Positions 16,905 through 27,100 of a DNA stretch of 64,000 nucleotides are shown here, piece after piece (positions within the stretch are counted from its first letter, which is position 1; every line of letters starts with the position of its first letter). Source of the DNA: Bog-950 sp964615305 (GTDB taxonomy: Bacteria; Bacteroidota; Bacteroidia; Chitinophagales; LD1). The position numbers and the translations under genes are program-made. The notes under the pieces were generated by a model. The model ran no database searches. It saw only the letters and a program-made list of their open reading frames with translations, and was not told the DNA's origin. The stretch lies in the NCBI GenBank assembly GCA_964615305.1, contig CAZTNA010000013.1, positions 1 through 64,000 of the forward strand. The letters are read 5' to 3'.

Positions 16905-19571
16905 TTACCACAGTACGGCCAGTCGGGTGGTTAGCACCACTTCATTATACGGTTGGTCAGTAATAAAATAGTTTTGATAACGATTAAATCTAAGATTAGT
17001 TGATATGGTCAGATGTTTGAGGAGAGTGTAGCTTAAGTCTAGTGTAGTTCCTAAACGATAGTCCCTTCCTATGTTTTTTGCCAGGTCAATATTTAATCCG
17101 GCATTAAAATTCTTGAGAGGCATACTCATTACCCCCGCACCAAACTGAACTTGCCGCGTAGTTGCCATTATGTTTTGCATTTGGTTAAAGCCAATGTTTG
17201 CCAGCACGGTAACAGGAAATTTAAATGATACACTTTGTGTTACCATTACATTGTGCAAAGTGTAATCTGAAAAACTAATGCTGTCGGCATTGCTCATTAT
17301 CCATTGGTAATTTATTGAAGTGCGCATGTTTGTTTTGGCAATTTTGTAGTTATAGCCGGACGATGCTACAAGAGAGTGCATTAACTGATTGGCAAAAAAG
17401 CCTTTGCGCAGGTTGCCATTATAGTCAAGCTTAAGAGTAGGGAGTTTGCGCATGTTGAAAGAGATACCTGCTCCATAGAAATGAGTGGTGGTGGTGAATC
17501 GTTTTGAGTCTATTAAGTTGTCAATTTCATACTTATACTTCGCAGTTGCCTTTAGCCTGTTTTTCCAGACTGATTGTTCCACTCTGCCTCCATAGCGCAA
17601 CACATCGTTGCGTAAAAACGGCACACCAAAACTTTGATATCCAGGGCCAATAAACTCTGTGTAAACGCTTATTAAGCTTCCTTTCCATAAATTGAAATCT
17701 CCCCGTGCGTTGTAAGCATAGTCGTAAGAAGTAGAAAGGTTTGGTTTAAGAAAGGCAGGTATTTTCTGATACCAGCTGTTTTCAACTTTTAGGGTTGCAT
17801 CATTTCTGTTTCGGTTAAAACCGCATCCTGCACCTTCTCCCAGTAGTTTAATTTTCCCTTTCCAGAATGTAAGTTGAAGTTCAATGCCTAAAACATCGTT
17901 TTGCAGAGGACGAACTGTAGGAAAAACCTCTGCGGGCAGCGTGGTTGATTTGTCGAAAGAATGAATGTAGCTGATAAAAAAGTGCGAGCGTTCCACTTTA
18001 CCTAAGCCAATCTTACCGCCAATCATCCAGCGTTGATATCTGGATTTAAAAATGTCAAGCAGATTGGTTGCACCAAGGTGAGTGTTGCCTCCGGTAATGT
18101 TTAAAAAGAATATGCTCGGGTTAATTTCAATAGCACCGCCCTGCACCTGAATGCCGTTTAAAATAAGTGGCGAGTAGTAAGGATAAACTGTGCCAATGCT
18201 CAGTTGCCTTACCCCGAAAAAGAGTTTGTTCATACCCGTAAACAATCCCCGCTCCAGCAAATTTTCTTTAAGCACTGTAGGATCGCTGAGGCGTGAGAGG
18301 TCGGCATAATTTCCTGCATTGGCTCCCGCCAAATTTTTTTCTAAACCCTCTAGGTAATTTTTCTTTTCAGTTAATTGCTGAAACTGTTCGGCTGTGGCCT
18401 TTAGTTGAGTAAGTTTGCCGGTCATCTCTTCAAACTGTTTTTTCTTTTCTATAAGCGAATTCATTTTTTGCTGATACCCATCCAATTTATTAAGCACCGA
18501 ATCCTTTTTAGCATCTAACCTTTTCAGCCGCGCATCTAAACTGTCGTTCAAAGTTTTTTTCTGTTTCTCTTCTACAGAATCTTTCGGTATGTATTCTGCC
18601 AATTGATTTTTTGCATCGGTGTAAACGCTCTTTAAACTATCATAATCAATTTTCCTGAGCGCATCAATGGCTTGTCCGCTCAGCGAAGAAATTGACTCGC
18701 CAATATTTGAATAGTCACCACTTTTAATCTGCCCTTCCAGCGAATTGATTTCTGAAGTGTTTATGCTCATCCCTTTCAGTTTATCGTTAATGCTTCCCAA
18801 CTCTGCCACCTGCTCGTATTGTTTACCGAGAGCAGCGGTGTTTAGTTTGGTTTGCTCCATTATTTTCTGCTCCACCATTTTGCGCAGGTTGTCTTTAAAC
18901 TTCTGCTCATCAAACTGAAACGAAACTGCAAACTGGTTGGGATATGCAGCGGTGCGCTCGCTGGTGTAATACAGGTTTAAAGCAAGCGGCACATTGTAAA
19001 TGCTTACACCGGGCTGCGCTTGTATGCGTACCAGGTGTGGGGGCAATAATTGATGGGTGCCCTGACGGTTGCTGTAAATGTGTTCAATACTTGCATTGCC
19101 ATACAACTGAACCTCTTTTGGCAGCTTAATCAGTTTCTTTTCAGCAATTGTATCTGTGTTAGCTTGCGAAAGTGAAATGCAGTCATCGCCTAATTCTTCG
19201 TGTGAGGTTACAGTTTTGGCAGTCGTGCAAAACTGATAACGACCAACGGGCAACATACCGTTTCGTTCTAAGTGTTTTTTTACGGCATCGTCAAAAAATT
19301 TAATTTTTGTTGTTCGTACCAAGCTAGGATCAAGCGTTTGAAGTCCATTTCTAAGCAACAGTTTATCACTTTCGCATTCAATCAGAAGTTTTCCATTATC
19401 GTCTGATATTTTTCCGAACAACTCTATGCGCTCGCCACCGCTGTTTATTTGCAGCTTTACATTCCAGCATACAGAAGCATCTAGTTGCTTAATGGCAATA
19501 GGGGAGTAGGTGAGTTGAGCATGAGTACAACAGTAAACCGAAAGAAGAGCAATGAGAATTAACTGTTTCAT
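16905..19571 (-). CDS. Coiled-coil outer-membrane beta-barrel protein of the RHS operon
   Basis: An 888-residue protein in three parts. First a signal peptide (ends CCTHAQ) and a domain of about 190 residues with two cysteines in GRYQFCTTAKTVTSHEELGD, shared with the protein at 33717-34862. Then a long Lys/Glu/Gln-rich helical stretch (about 215-420; for example QKKTLNDSLDARLKRLDAKK) predicted to be coiled coil. From about residue 430 to the end, alternating strands with aromatic girdles (for example LTISTNLRFNRYQNYF, ending RLAVLW) form a predicted outer-membrane barrel. It starts one base after the 2508-residue RHS gene. A dedicated export pore or anchor for the RHS shell is a reasonable inference; no such function is established. 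Confidence 0.7.
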   Translation of the reverse strand: MKQLILIALLSVYCCTHAQLTYSPIAIKQLDASVCWNVKLQINSGGERIELFGKISDDNGKLLIECESDKLLLRNGLQTLDPSLVRTTKIKFFDDAVKKHLERNGMLPVGRYQFCTTAKTVTSHEELGDDCISLSQANTDTIAEKKLIKLPKEVQLYGNASIEHIYSNRQGTHQLLPPHLVRIQAQPGVSIYNVPLALNLYYTSERTAAYPNQFAVSFQFDEQKFKDNLRKMVEQKIMEQTKLNTAALGKQYEQVAELGSINDKLKGMSINTSEINSLEGQIKSGDYSNIGESISSLSGQAIDALRKIDYDSLKSVYTDAKNQLAEYIPKDSVEEKQKKTLNDSLDARLKRLDAKKDSVLNKLDGYQQKMNSLIEKKKQFEEMTGKLTQLKATAEQFQQLTEKKNYLEGLEKNLAGANAGNYADLSRLSDPTVLKENLLERGLFTGMNKLFFGVRQLSIGTVYPYYSPLILNGIQVQGGAIEINPSIFFLNITGGNTHLGATNLLDIFKSRYQRWMIGGKIGLGKVERSHFFISYIHSFDKSTTLPAEVFPTVRPLQNDVLGIELQLTFWKGKIKLLGEGAGCGFNRNRNDATLKVENSWYQKIPAFLKPNLSTSYDYAYNARGDFNLWKGSLISVYTEFIGPGYQSFGVPFLRNDVLRYGGRVEQSVWKNRLKATAKYKYEIDNLIDSKRFTTTTHFYGAGISFNMRKLPTLKLDYNGNLRKGFFANQLMHSLVASSGYNYKIAKTNMRTSINYQWIMSNADSISFSDYTLHNVMVTQSVSFKFPVTVLANIGFNQMQNIMATTRQVQFGAGVMSMPLKNFNAGLNIDLAKNIGRDYRLGTTLDLSYTLLKHLTISTNLRFNRYQNYFITDQPYNEVVLTTRLAVLW

Positions 19572-19572
19572 T

Positions 19573-20434
19573 TTATCTGCGTCTTGGTGAAAGCCCCATT
19601 CTAAAATGTTCTGTTACAGTTCCGCCCCCTCTGTCTTCGTAAATAATAGCAGGCCTTTCTTCACCACCACCTCCGAAAATGTCGAACCCTATATCACCTT
19701 CCGGCTCTAACACTCTGGCGCGGCTTCGTTCTACTCCGCGGTCTCTTGCACGCTCTACTGCACGTCTTGCTCTTTCGCGTTCGCTTCTTTCTTCTGCTGC
19801 TAATTCTTCACGCAATACAGCGGCAGCATCTTCTTCAATAGGGCCTAAAGCTGCATTGAGTGCCTGATCTAATGATTGTTGAGCCACATTTACTCCAAAG
19901 TCAATGGGTGCACCTAAAACGGCTTCGGCACCTTCTGCAAAAACGCGGTTAGATGCGTCCACCCCGTTTTGTGCTGCCGCCCTTGCTGCTGCGGCTTCAA
20001 ACATATCACCACTCGAACTTTCTACAGCCCTGAAAACACCCTCAGCAATGTCATCTGTTCCTGCAGCAACACCCCTGCCTACTAATCCTGATACTCCTGC
20101 ATCTGCCAAAGGGCCCAAACCACCGGCAACAAAAGCCAAGCCTGCTTGCGTATAGCTAAAATCTTCCTGATGCCCTGCGGCTATAGTTACACCTTGACTT
20201 AGTTCGTTTGCCGTTCCCTCAATTATTGCTGACGCCACCATTAGTGTAGCTATTCCTGCTTCCGGTGCCAACACACTTAATCCACCTGTAAGTGCTCCTG
20301 CACCTGTTGCTATACCAACTCTTGCCATGGCATCCCAACCAAACTCGTACGTTGGGTCAGTGTATGCAGAATACAATTCCATACCAATGCCTACCGTTCC
20401 TCCAATAATTGCTCCCCAAATAATCGGGCACTGG
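19573..20434 (-). other. Variable C-terminal region after the RHS core
   Basis: Codes for the last ~286 residues of the RHS protein, after the core motif ending NFVDKDG. It begins with Gly/Ala-rich hydrophobic helices (IIWGAIIGGTVGIGMELY, VGIATGAGALTGGL) like pre-toxin membrane segments. An extended Arg/Glu-rich helix follows (EERSERERARRAVERARDR), then a short tail ending SPRRR. I see no nuclease, deaminase or protease motif. In other RHS proteins this position holds the toxin; here activity is unknown. Confidence 0.6.
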
Positions 20435-23400
20435 CCGTCTTTATCTACAAAGTTGGTGGGGCTGTTAAAGTTTGAAGAGTAAACAGAATATGCCGGATAC
20501 TTTGCTGCCAACGGCTCTACGCTCATCCACCTTCCCACACGCGGGTCGTACTGGCGAAACTCCGTAGTGTATTCATTATCTCCACCGGCTACTGCTTCAT
20601 CATCACATTCCATTCCCTGATAGCCGTAACGATAATCGCGCGCACCAAAAGTTCTACCGGGCATTACCATACCAAACGGATAATAGTCAGTAGCTGAAAT
20701 AATATCTGCTGCAGTGCCTAATGATGTGCGCACCCGTTTATCACTCACTACCATCTGCACATCGCCAATGTGGTTGGTAATTTCAAAACGTTTTAATCCG
20801 CGGGAAAAAGAATCGCGTGCTACATCTATACTCAAATCGTTTACAGGTTTGTTGATGTGGTAAGCTCCCAAGCGCGAAGCACCATATACATTCAAATCAT
20901 CCAACCGAATTTCGCTGCCGCTTATCTGATAGCTGGCAACTGGATTGCCTGTGGCATCGTTCACATAAAACTCTATGCCCGATGATGTTTGTTTCCAGGT
21001 TCTCTTGGCAGTGGCGCTATAGCCATAATTGATAGATCCGTATTGTTTCAGTAAACCCGCATTATTCCAGGCGAGAGTAGAACTTCCATCGTTCAATAAC
21101 CTTCCGCAAACATCATAAGCATATGTTTTGTTTCCTAAATCATTATCGGCAGAAGAAGAACCGACTCTGTCAGTTATACTTTGCAAACGGTTAGTTCCAA
21201 CGGGATACTGATAAGTAAGGTCGTCCATATCGCTACCTTTCTTTCTGCGTTGCAGTGTGTCAATATTTCCATTTGCATCGTAATGCAAATGCATTTTGTA
21301 ATCATTGGTAAAAGCAGATGCAATACTGTTGCTTTCCGGATTCGCAAAAACCATTTGCATATCGGTAAGGCGCATAGCCTGGTCGTATTTGTATGCGTGT
21401 GCTGCCATTCGCTCGCCACTCAACCAGCTTGGCACTTGTAGTGTAGTAATGGTGTTTCTTATAAACCCGTTGTAAAGCGGTTTAGAAAAACCATCATTAA
21501 TCACTCCCGAAGTTTGAACTGTAAAATCTACTGCGTCAGCAGCTATGGCCTGATAATCGTTCTCGAAATAATTCAACTCTTCGCCAAACACATCCGGCAA
21601 AAAATGTCCGAGACCCGGTTCGCTTAAACCATCCTTACCCATATCAGTGTTCTTATTTGCACTACCGCTGTTAATGCTTTTCAGCAAACCATTAATGGTG
21701 TACGCATAATCAATACCCTGAATTTTCTCGCTGCCTAACTCTTCTCTTGCCAATGGCCCGTGCGGATAGAAATAGTAACGCGCATCTGTTTCGCGCAACA
21801 TTTCCATTTCGTTCGGGTTAGTGCCGGTTTGCGCTTTTATCATCCGCGCATCATCATCGTATTGATACCAATGTATAAACTGGTCGGCTTTGCCCGGCTG
21901 ATACCAAACACGTTTTACTTTCCCTGTAAGGAAATTGTATTGGTAGTTTATTTTTTTGATTTCGCTTCCGGCAGTTGCAAAAGCACTGCTTGCCAGCGCT
22001 TTTACTTTACTGAATTGCTGCACTACATTGCGTGTATTGCCCAACACATCGTAATCGAAATAAACAGCGTGGTCAACTGTGCCGCTGTTTTCTTCGCGAA
22101 TAATAGCTGTTACACGGTTGCGTAAATTTTTTCTGCCCGAAGCAAAATGCGGAGTACCTGCCGAAGGCATTACATCATAAACGGTTTTAGTTATCTCGCT
22201 GCGGATAGCAGGAGTTAAACCGGTGATGTAAGTGCTGTAACCGATGTGCGAAGGAATAGAGCCGCTATAATTTCTTCTTCCACCTTCCACCGCTCTTCCA
22301 TTTGCATCATACAAAGTATAGCTGCATGCATTCGGACGTTGTGTGGCATCTTGCGTCATAATCACCCGCCCGTTTTGATCGTAGCAGTAAGCTGTACTAC
22401 CTTCATCAGGTAAAATTTTTTGAATTACCTGGTTAAATGAATTATAACGGTAGGTAGTAGCCATATCATATACAGGATAATATGGAGTGCCTCCTCCTGT
22501 TCTTCGATAGCTTCTTGTTTGTGTCATTTGTGTAGGAGTAGCCAACACCACTCCCTTAGGCGGAACTGTCTTCACCAATTGATTGGAACGGTCGTAATAC
22601 ATCAGCGTAATCTGGTAGATAGCATCTGAGTAAACAGCATTGAAAGTTTCTGCGGCAGCTAAACAGTGCTGTATCAATTTTGCGCGTAGTGAATCAGCAC
22701 CTGTCTGCATGGCAACCTCTTCGGCATGCCTGCGGTTGTTTTCTCTTACTGCATCTGCTTGTATAGTGCACACAGGTGCATAGCCAATTTTCGGTGTTGG
22801 GGTAAAGCAACAAACACCGCTGGCAGTTGCAGGGTTACCGCTACGGCAACAGCGGAAAAGTGTATAGCAGGATAATCCCCTGATTTGGAAGCGTGCTCCT
22901 GTAGTTGTGCGGGCGGTTAAAATAAACTCCAGCGCTGTGCACCCGGTGGTTGCCGGTTGGCTGATATCTATAATAGCGGTTACATCGCTTAAGCGAAATC
23001 CGGGAGTAATAACTTTGAGAGTTACAGGACAACCCGCACTCTCAGGCAAACTTGAATGATAAAAACGTATAAGCCCGCTTAAAGAATCTTCGGCAGCAGA
23101 AATGCTTCTCATACTCCAGACAAATCTTGTAGAAGGCGGAGCGAAGACACGCAATGCTTCGCCAAACTGCGGACTGTATCCGGTGCGGTCGCGGAGTATG
23201 TGGTAAGTACTGCGATAGCGGTTGCGCTGAAATAAATACTGCATTAGCACTGCCATGTCATCGGCTGCAGGTTCCTTGGTACATACTCTTGGCGAAGGGC
23301 AATCGCGGAAATTCATACAAGTGCTGTTGCCTGTAATTTGTATCACAGAATCATTTGCAGTATGTCCTTGTAATGTAAACTCATTAGTATTTACCGCTGT

Positions 23401-26400
23401 AAAACAATCAAAGCGCACAATACTGTCCCAATCAATAGCAGCAGATGTTCTGTTTAAATTAATAGTGCACTGCAAATTTGACTCTGCATAAATTTTGTAT
23501 TGCAATGAGGTAGGAGTAACCGTAGCTGCCCAACGGTATTGCAAAGCAGTGCTGTTTGGAAACGACTGCACAAGACCTCTTGTAAGAACAACCGGTGTTA
23601 CATCAGGCAGCGTAATAGAAGCTTGTTTCAATTTTTTCTCCAATGCCAAAGCATCTAAAAACGAAAGCAAGTCGTATGAAATTCCGCAACCGCCACAACT
23701 GGTTTGCATCCGTTGAGTAGCCACATCGCGCAGTGCATACAAAGCGGCTTCAGTTATAGTGTCAACGTCTATCGGTAAATACGTAAGCGCATCCTGCGCA
23801 TCTATAAAACGTTTTGTTCTATCGGCATAAAGCGGATTAGGCACGGTTCCAAAACTGTTTGTTCCAATTTGGTTGTTGTCGAAATAACCGGAAGACAAAG
23901 CCCACGACCTTCTTGCTGAATCATGTATGCGCGCTTTCTTTTTCAAATAAAACTCACGATAAAAATTCCATTGCTTATCATTTACATAAGCTGTAGAGGT
24001 GAATAAACTTTTTCCGCGCACCTGTGCGTTTACATTCATGGCACCGGCATTTACGTTGTTGTAATTCACAGCCAGGTAAACTGCTTCTTCAATATTCAAA
24101 TCAGGGAAACCGGTCAGCGGAGTGTAGTGCGCCAATGCATCGGTCATGGTAATTGCATAGGATGTCAGGTCTCTAAATAACGGATCGTTTGCACAAGCCA
24201 GCGTGCGATGATTTATCAAATTGCGTGAAGCAGCTTCGGTATAAGTGGTTGTGTTGCGCATCAGTGAATCGTAACTGCTGCTCGCTTTTTGTTTTATGCA
24301 CCACATGTAGTACGGATACTCCGGATGATACACCACTAACGCCTCTGCCCATTGCGATTGCCAGTAGTGAATAAAGTCGCGCACATCGTTCAGATAAGCA
24401 GGTTTTACAAAACGTTTACCATCGCGCACTACTACATCTGCTTCGCGGTGCGAAGGCAAATTGTCTGGCCCAATTTCTATATAGGCAATACTGCCATCGC
24501 GGTTTTGATAATCGAAGGCAGGAATTTGCCAGGTAGCACCCATCACCGGCAATTGGTTTCCGGTATTAAAGACTGACAATGAAAACTCGGTAGGGTCAAC
24601 AATGCCGAGAGGAAAATCAGGATTGGTAGTGTCCATGTATTCTCCGTACTGTCCACCCGGACTTACATCAGCCAACAATAATTCTAAAGCAGAAGCACAT
24701 GTAGATGCAGGGCCTGTATTACAATAACGCATACAAGTGCCATCATTCAAAGCGCGCATTTGCACCGGAAAAGTTACGGTAGAACCGGGAGTGGCACGTT
24801 GGTTAAATCTCCGCTCTACCACAGTTTGCGGGCAAGTGTTACAAACTGCATCGCACGGATTACCTACTACTGTTCCTGCAAATGGCTCGGCAGGTTGCAC
24901 GCACAGGTGTGCTTTGTAATCATTGACATACACATTAACAGCACTGTCGTTTACAGTCAATCGTTTGCTGATGAAATAATTTCCCGGGTCAAGTTCCAGT
25001 GTTCTTGGAAAATTTACCGGAGACGAAGCACAGGTATTCAATGCTGTTAAACTTCCTATGCGCTGTTTTTCGTGCCAGAATACTTCTCCGCAATCGTTGC
25101 GCACATCAATAGTTAAGTCATAAATGCAGTCGTAGCAAAGCGAATTATTATTGCAGTAACGGTCGTTATAACTTGGTGGTGTAAGTGAGTAACTAAAAGC
25201 AACACTGCTTCTTTTACCAAGCAACAAACTTTTTTGGCTCACTAAACTATTAGTAGCAACATCTACTCTGTTGTCTTCTTCAATTAAGTGGAGTGTGATA
25301 TTGAAGTCGCTGCCTTGGGGCAACGCTGTGTAAACATCAGGCGAAAGTCCTGTTAATGCAGTTGCCACCACATTGCCGCGAATATCTTTGTACGAAACGT
25401 GCGCCTGTCCGTTTTCGTCAATTATCATTTCTTTTTTGTACCGCGAAGCATTGCCGGCATCGTTACCAAACATCCGGTCTAACTCATCCTGCGAAGGTGT
25501 GCCGTAAAACATTTTTACTTCATGACCACTTCCTTTTTTTAAGTCCACACCTGCTTTTGCAATAGAGGAAGGGCGACCTGTTTTATCTGGGGTATAAGAA
25601 ACTTGTGTGAACGGATACCCCTGAGCATCGGGAATAAACTGGTTAAAACCTGTTTTATCAGCATTGCTTGGCGAGTAATATTTACCCGCACCTGAATTTG
25701 CACTGAACGGCTCAGATGAAGGATTACAACCACTCGCATCTAAATCAAAATCCTTTTTGTTGTAAGGTTGTTCGTCTCCGTTACGATTAAAATTTTTCTG
25801 ATAACCAATTTTAGGGTGTGTAGTGTTATAACTGAACAGACCCGTAATGTTGCTAACATCTAAAACAAAACCCGTAGGTAGGGTAAACAACTGGTACTGC
25901 GGAGAAAAAGGACTACCGCTGCTGCCACCGCCAATTACAATGGAGCCCGAAGATGATGGTGTGGTAGTCGGCTTTATTGGAGCCGGTAACGTTTGGATAG
26001 CAGGACGACCCTGATGGTCGTAAATGGTTTCTGCCACTAATAAATTTAAATCGGTTTGTGCACTACTTACCAACTGGCGCTGGCGTAAAGTGCCGTCCAT
26101 ATAACTGACCGTTTCTTTATGCAAATCATCACCGCCAAACGCACCGGAGTATTGCCAGTTCATTTTGTCGGCTTCATGCGCAAGAGCAGCCGTTATTTTA
26201 TAGAAAGAATTTGCTTCTGCCGTAACACCGGTGCCGCTGTTATTATTAAACGCACTCCATCTGCCGTATTGCAGTTCATCAAAATAAGTTCCAGATAATC
26301 CAACAGCGCGCACACGTACCAGCACATACCCTCTTTCAAACACCATCGGAATTTCCAATTGAGTATTTTGGGTAGTTACGCGTGTATTGTTATGTCTGAA

Positions 26401-27099
26401 GTCGTAAACAATTTGTCCCGCAGGTTTCTCACCGGTGGGTGTGCCATCATAATTATCTACAAAAGTCCACTCCACATCATAGCGCTCTGCCCAGGGCAAT
26501 TCTTTCCATTGCAGTTTTAAGTAACCATTGTTGGTGCTCGGCAAAAACGAATTTACAACAGGGCTTTCGCTGATTGTTGCCGGGAAAAACTTATCAGCAC
26601 TGTACTGAAAATTAAGTTGCAGTGAATTATCATCAGCAGGTACACTCAATACAGTTTTGTTAATGGTTTTAATCTGCGCCCACACTGCACCTTTCAATAC
26701 GTACACATCTTTTGCTTTGTAAGCGCTTCCTCCGTTGGGATTATAATTAACGTTTAGCGTAACAGTATCGTATCTGATGCTTGAGGTTGGTAATTCCTTG
26801 AAGGCAATTAAACACTCCACCGAAGATGTAAATGTGGCGGCTGGTGGCTCCGCATTATTAGGATTTACACAAAGTGTAAGAGTCACTTCTTTGCGGGTGA
26901 ATTTATAACGCTCTCCATCAGGGGCTAATGTGCCGTTTGGCAACATCGTTTCGAAATCGTAGATGGTATCAATCAAAGTATCACTGACAGAAGCCCGCAC
27001 AAAGTCACCGGAGATTCGTGTTACCACATAACCATCGGTTTTGGCAAAAACAGTTTGCGATAAAACCACCAGTAAAAGCAGAAGGATTTTGTTTTGCAT
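19573..27099 (-). CDS. Giant exported RHS/YD-repeat protein with RHS core
   Basis: A 2508-residue protein from the ATG at 27099. This start gives a signal peptide (KILLLLLVVLSQTVFAK) and leaves one base after the upstream stop; a longer frame to 27231 would overlap that gene and hide the signal. The N-terminal ~500 residues are beta-rich, including a fibronectin-like piece (LPWAERYDVEWTFVDNY). A Cys-rich middle (about 640-1430; RYCNNNSLCYDCIYDL, CDAVCNTC, TSCGGCGI) may be disulfide-bonded. YD repeats follow from about 1540 to 2180 (STAYCYDQNGRVIM, HYDANGNIDTL), then the RHS core (RQYDPRVGRWMSVEPLAAKY) and a 286-residue variable end. Such repeats coil into a hollow shell. There is no T9SS tail, PAAR or VgrG part. 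Confidence 0.88.
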   Translation of the reverse strand: MQNKILLLLLVVLSQTVFAKTDGYVVTRISGDFVRASVSDTLIDTIYDFETMLPNGTLAPDGERYKFTRKEVTLTLCVNPNNAEPPAATFTSSVECLIAFKELPTSSIRYDTVTLNVNYNPNGGSAYKAKDVYVLKGAVWAQIKTINKTVLSVPADDNSLQLNFQYSADKFFPATISESPVVNSFLPSTNNGYLKLQWKELPWAERYDVEWTFVDNYDGTPTGEKPAGQIVYDFRHNNTRVTTQNTQLEIPMVFERGYVLVRVRAVGLSGTYFDELQYGRWSAFNNNSGTGVTAEANSFYKITAALAHEADKMNWQYSGAFGGDDLHKETVSYMDGTLRQRQLVSSAQTDLNLLVAETIYDHQGRPAIQTLPAPIKPTTTPSSSGSIVIGGGSSGSPFSPQYQLFTLPTGFVLDVSNITGLFSYNTTHPKIGYQKNFNRNGDEQPYNKKDFDLDASGCNPSSEPFSANSGAGKYYSPSNADKTGFNQFIPDAQGYPFTQVSYTPDKTGRPSSIAKAGVDLKKGSGHEVKMFYGTPSQDELDRMFGNDAGNASRYKKEMIIDENGQAHVSYKDIRGNVVATALTGLSPDVYTALPQGSDFNITLHLIEEDNRVDVATNSLVSQKSLLLGKRSSVAFSYSLTPPSYNDRYCNNNSLCYDCIYDLTIDVRNDCGEVFWHEKQRIGSLTALNTCASSPVNFPRTLELDPGNYFISKRLTVNDSAVNVYVNDYKAHLCVQPAEPFAGTVVGNPCDAVCNTCPQTVVERRFNQRATPGSTVTFPVQMRALNDGTCMRYCNTGPASTCASALELLLADVSPGGQYGEYMDTTNPDFPLGIVDPTEFSLSVFNTGNQLPVMGATWQIPAFDYQNRDGSIAYIEIGPDNLPSHREADVVVRDGKRFVKPAYLNDVRDFIHYWQSQWAEALVVYHPEYPYYMWCIKQKASSSYDSLMRNTTTYTEAASRNLINHRTLACANDPLFRDLTSYAITMTDALAHYTPLTGFPDLNIEEAVYLAVNYNNVNAGAMNVNAQVRGKSLFTSTAYVNDKQWNFYREFYLKKKARIHDSARRSWALSSGYFDNNQIGTNSFGTVPNPLYADRTKRFIDAQDALTYLPIDVDTITEAALYALRDVATQRMQTSCGGCGISYDLLSFLDALALEKKLKQASITLPDVTPVVLTRGLVQSFPNSTALQYRWAATVTPTSLQYKIYAESNLQCTINLNRTSAAIDWDSIVRFDCFTAVNTNEFTLQGHTANDSVIQITGNSTCMNFRDCPSPRVCTKEPAADDMAVLMQYLFQRNRYRSTYHILRDRTGYSPQFGEALRVFAPPSTRFVWSMRSISAAEDSLSGLIRFYHSSLPESAGCPVTLKVITPGFRLSDVTAIIDISQPATTGCTALEFILTARTTTGARFQIRGLSCYTLFRCCRSGNPATASGVCCFTPTPKIGYAPVCTIQADAVRENNRRHAEEVAMQTGADSLRAKLIQHCLAAAETFNAVYSDAIYQITLMYYDRSNQLVKTVPPKGVVLATPTQMTQTRSYRRTGGGTPYYPVYDMATTYRYNSFNQVIQKILPDEGSTAYCYDQNGRVIMTQDATQRPNACSYTLYDANGRAVEGGRRNYSGSIPSHIGYSTYITGLTPAIRSEITKTVYDVMPSAGTPHFASGRKNLRNRVTAIIREENSGTVDHAVYFDYDVLGNTRNVVQQFSKVKALASSAFATAGSEIKKINYQYNFLTGKVKRVWYQPGKADQFIHWYQYDDDARMIKAQTGTNPNEMEMLRETDARYYFYPHGPLAREELGSEKIQGIDYAYTINGLLKSINSGSANKNTDMGKDGLSEPGLGHFLPDVFGEELNYFENDYQAIAADAVDFTVQTSGVINDGFSKPLYNGFIRNTITTLQVPSWLSGERMAAHAYKYDQAMRLTDMQMVFANPESNSIASAFTNDYKMHLHYDANGNIDTLQRRKKGSDMDDLTYQYPVGTNRLQSITDRVGSSSADNDLGNKTYAYDVCGRLLNDGSSTLAWNNAGLLKQYGSINYGYSATAKRTWKQTSSGIEFYVNDATGNPVASYQISGSEIRLDDLNVYGASRLGAYHINKPVNDLSIDVARDSFSRGLKRFEITNHIGDVQMVVSDKRVRTSLGTAADIISATDYYPFGMVMPGRTFGARDYRYGYQGMECDDEAVAGGDNEYTTEFRQYDPRVGRWMSVEPLAAKYPAYSVYSSNFNSPTNFVDKDGQCPIIWGAIIGGTVGIGMELYSAYTDPTYEFGWDAMARVGIATGAGALTGGLSVLAPEAGIATLMVASAIIEGTANELSQGVTIAAGHQEDFSYTQAGLAFVAGGLGPLADAGVSGLVGRGVAAGTDDIAEGVFRAVESSSGDMFEAAAARAAAQNGVDASNRVFAEGAEAVLGAPIDFGVNVAQQSLDQALNAALGPIEEDAAAVLREELAAEERSERERARRAVERARDRGVERSRARVLEPEGDIGFDIFGGGGEERPAIIYEDRGGGTVTEHFRMGLSPRRR

Positions 27100-27100
27100 G

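Noticed and set aside
15695..20434. Straightforward toxin-immunity pair after the RHS tip
   Set aside because: The gene directly after is an 888-residue barrel; the two small proteins lie 3 kb away and have no known immunity motif. Kept only as a possibility.
19679..26100. Plus-strand open frames of 60-120 codons inside the RHS genes
   Set aside because: They are antisense to long coding regions with clear domains, have no family resemblance and no start signals.
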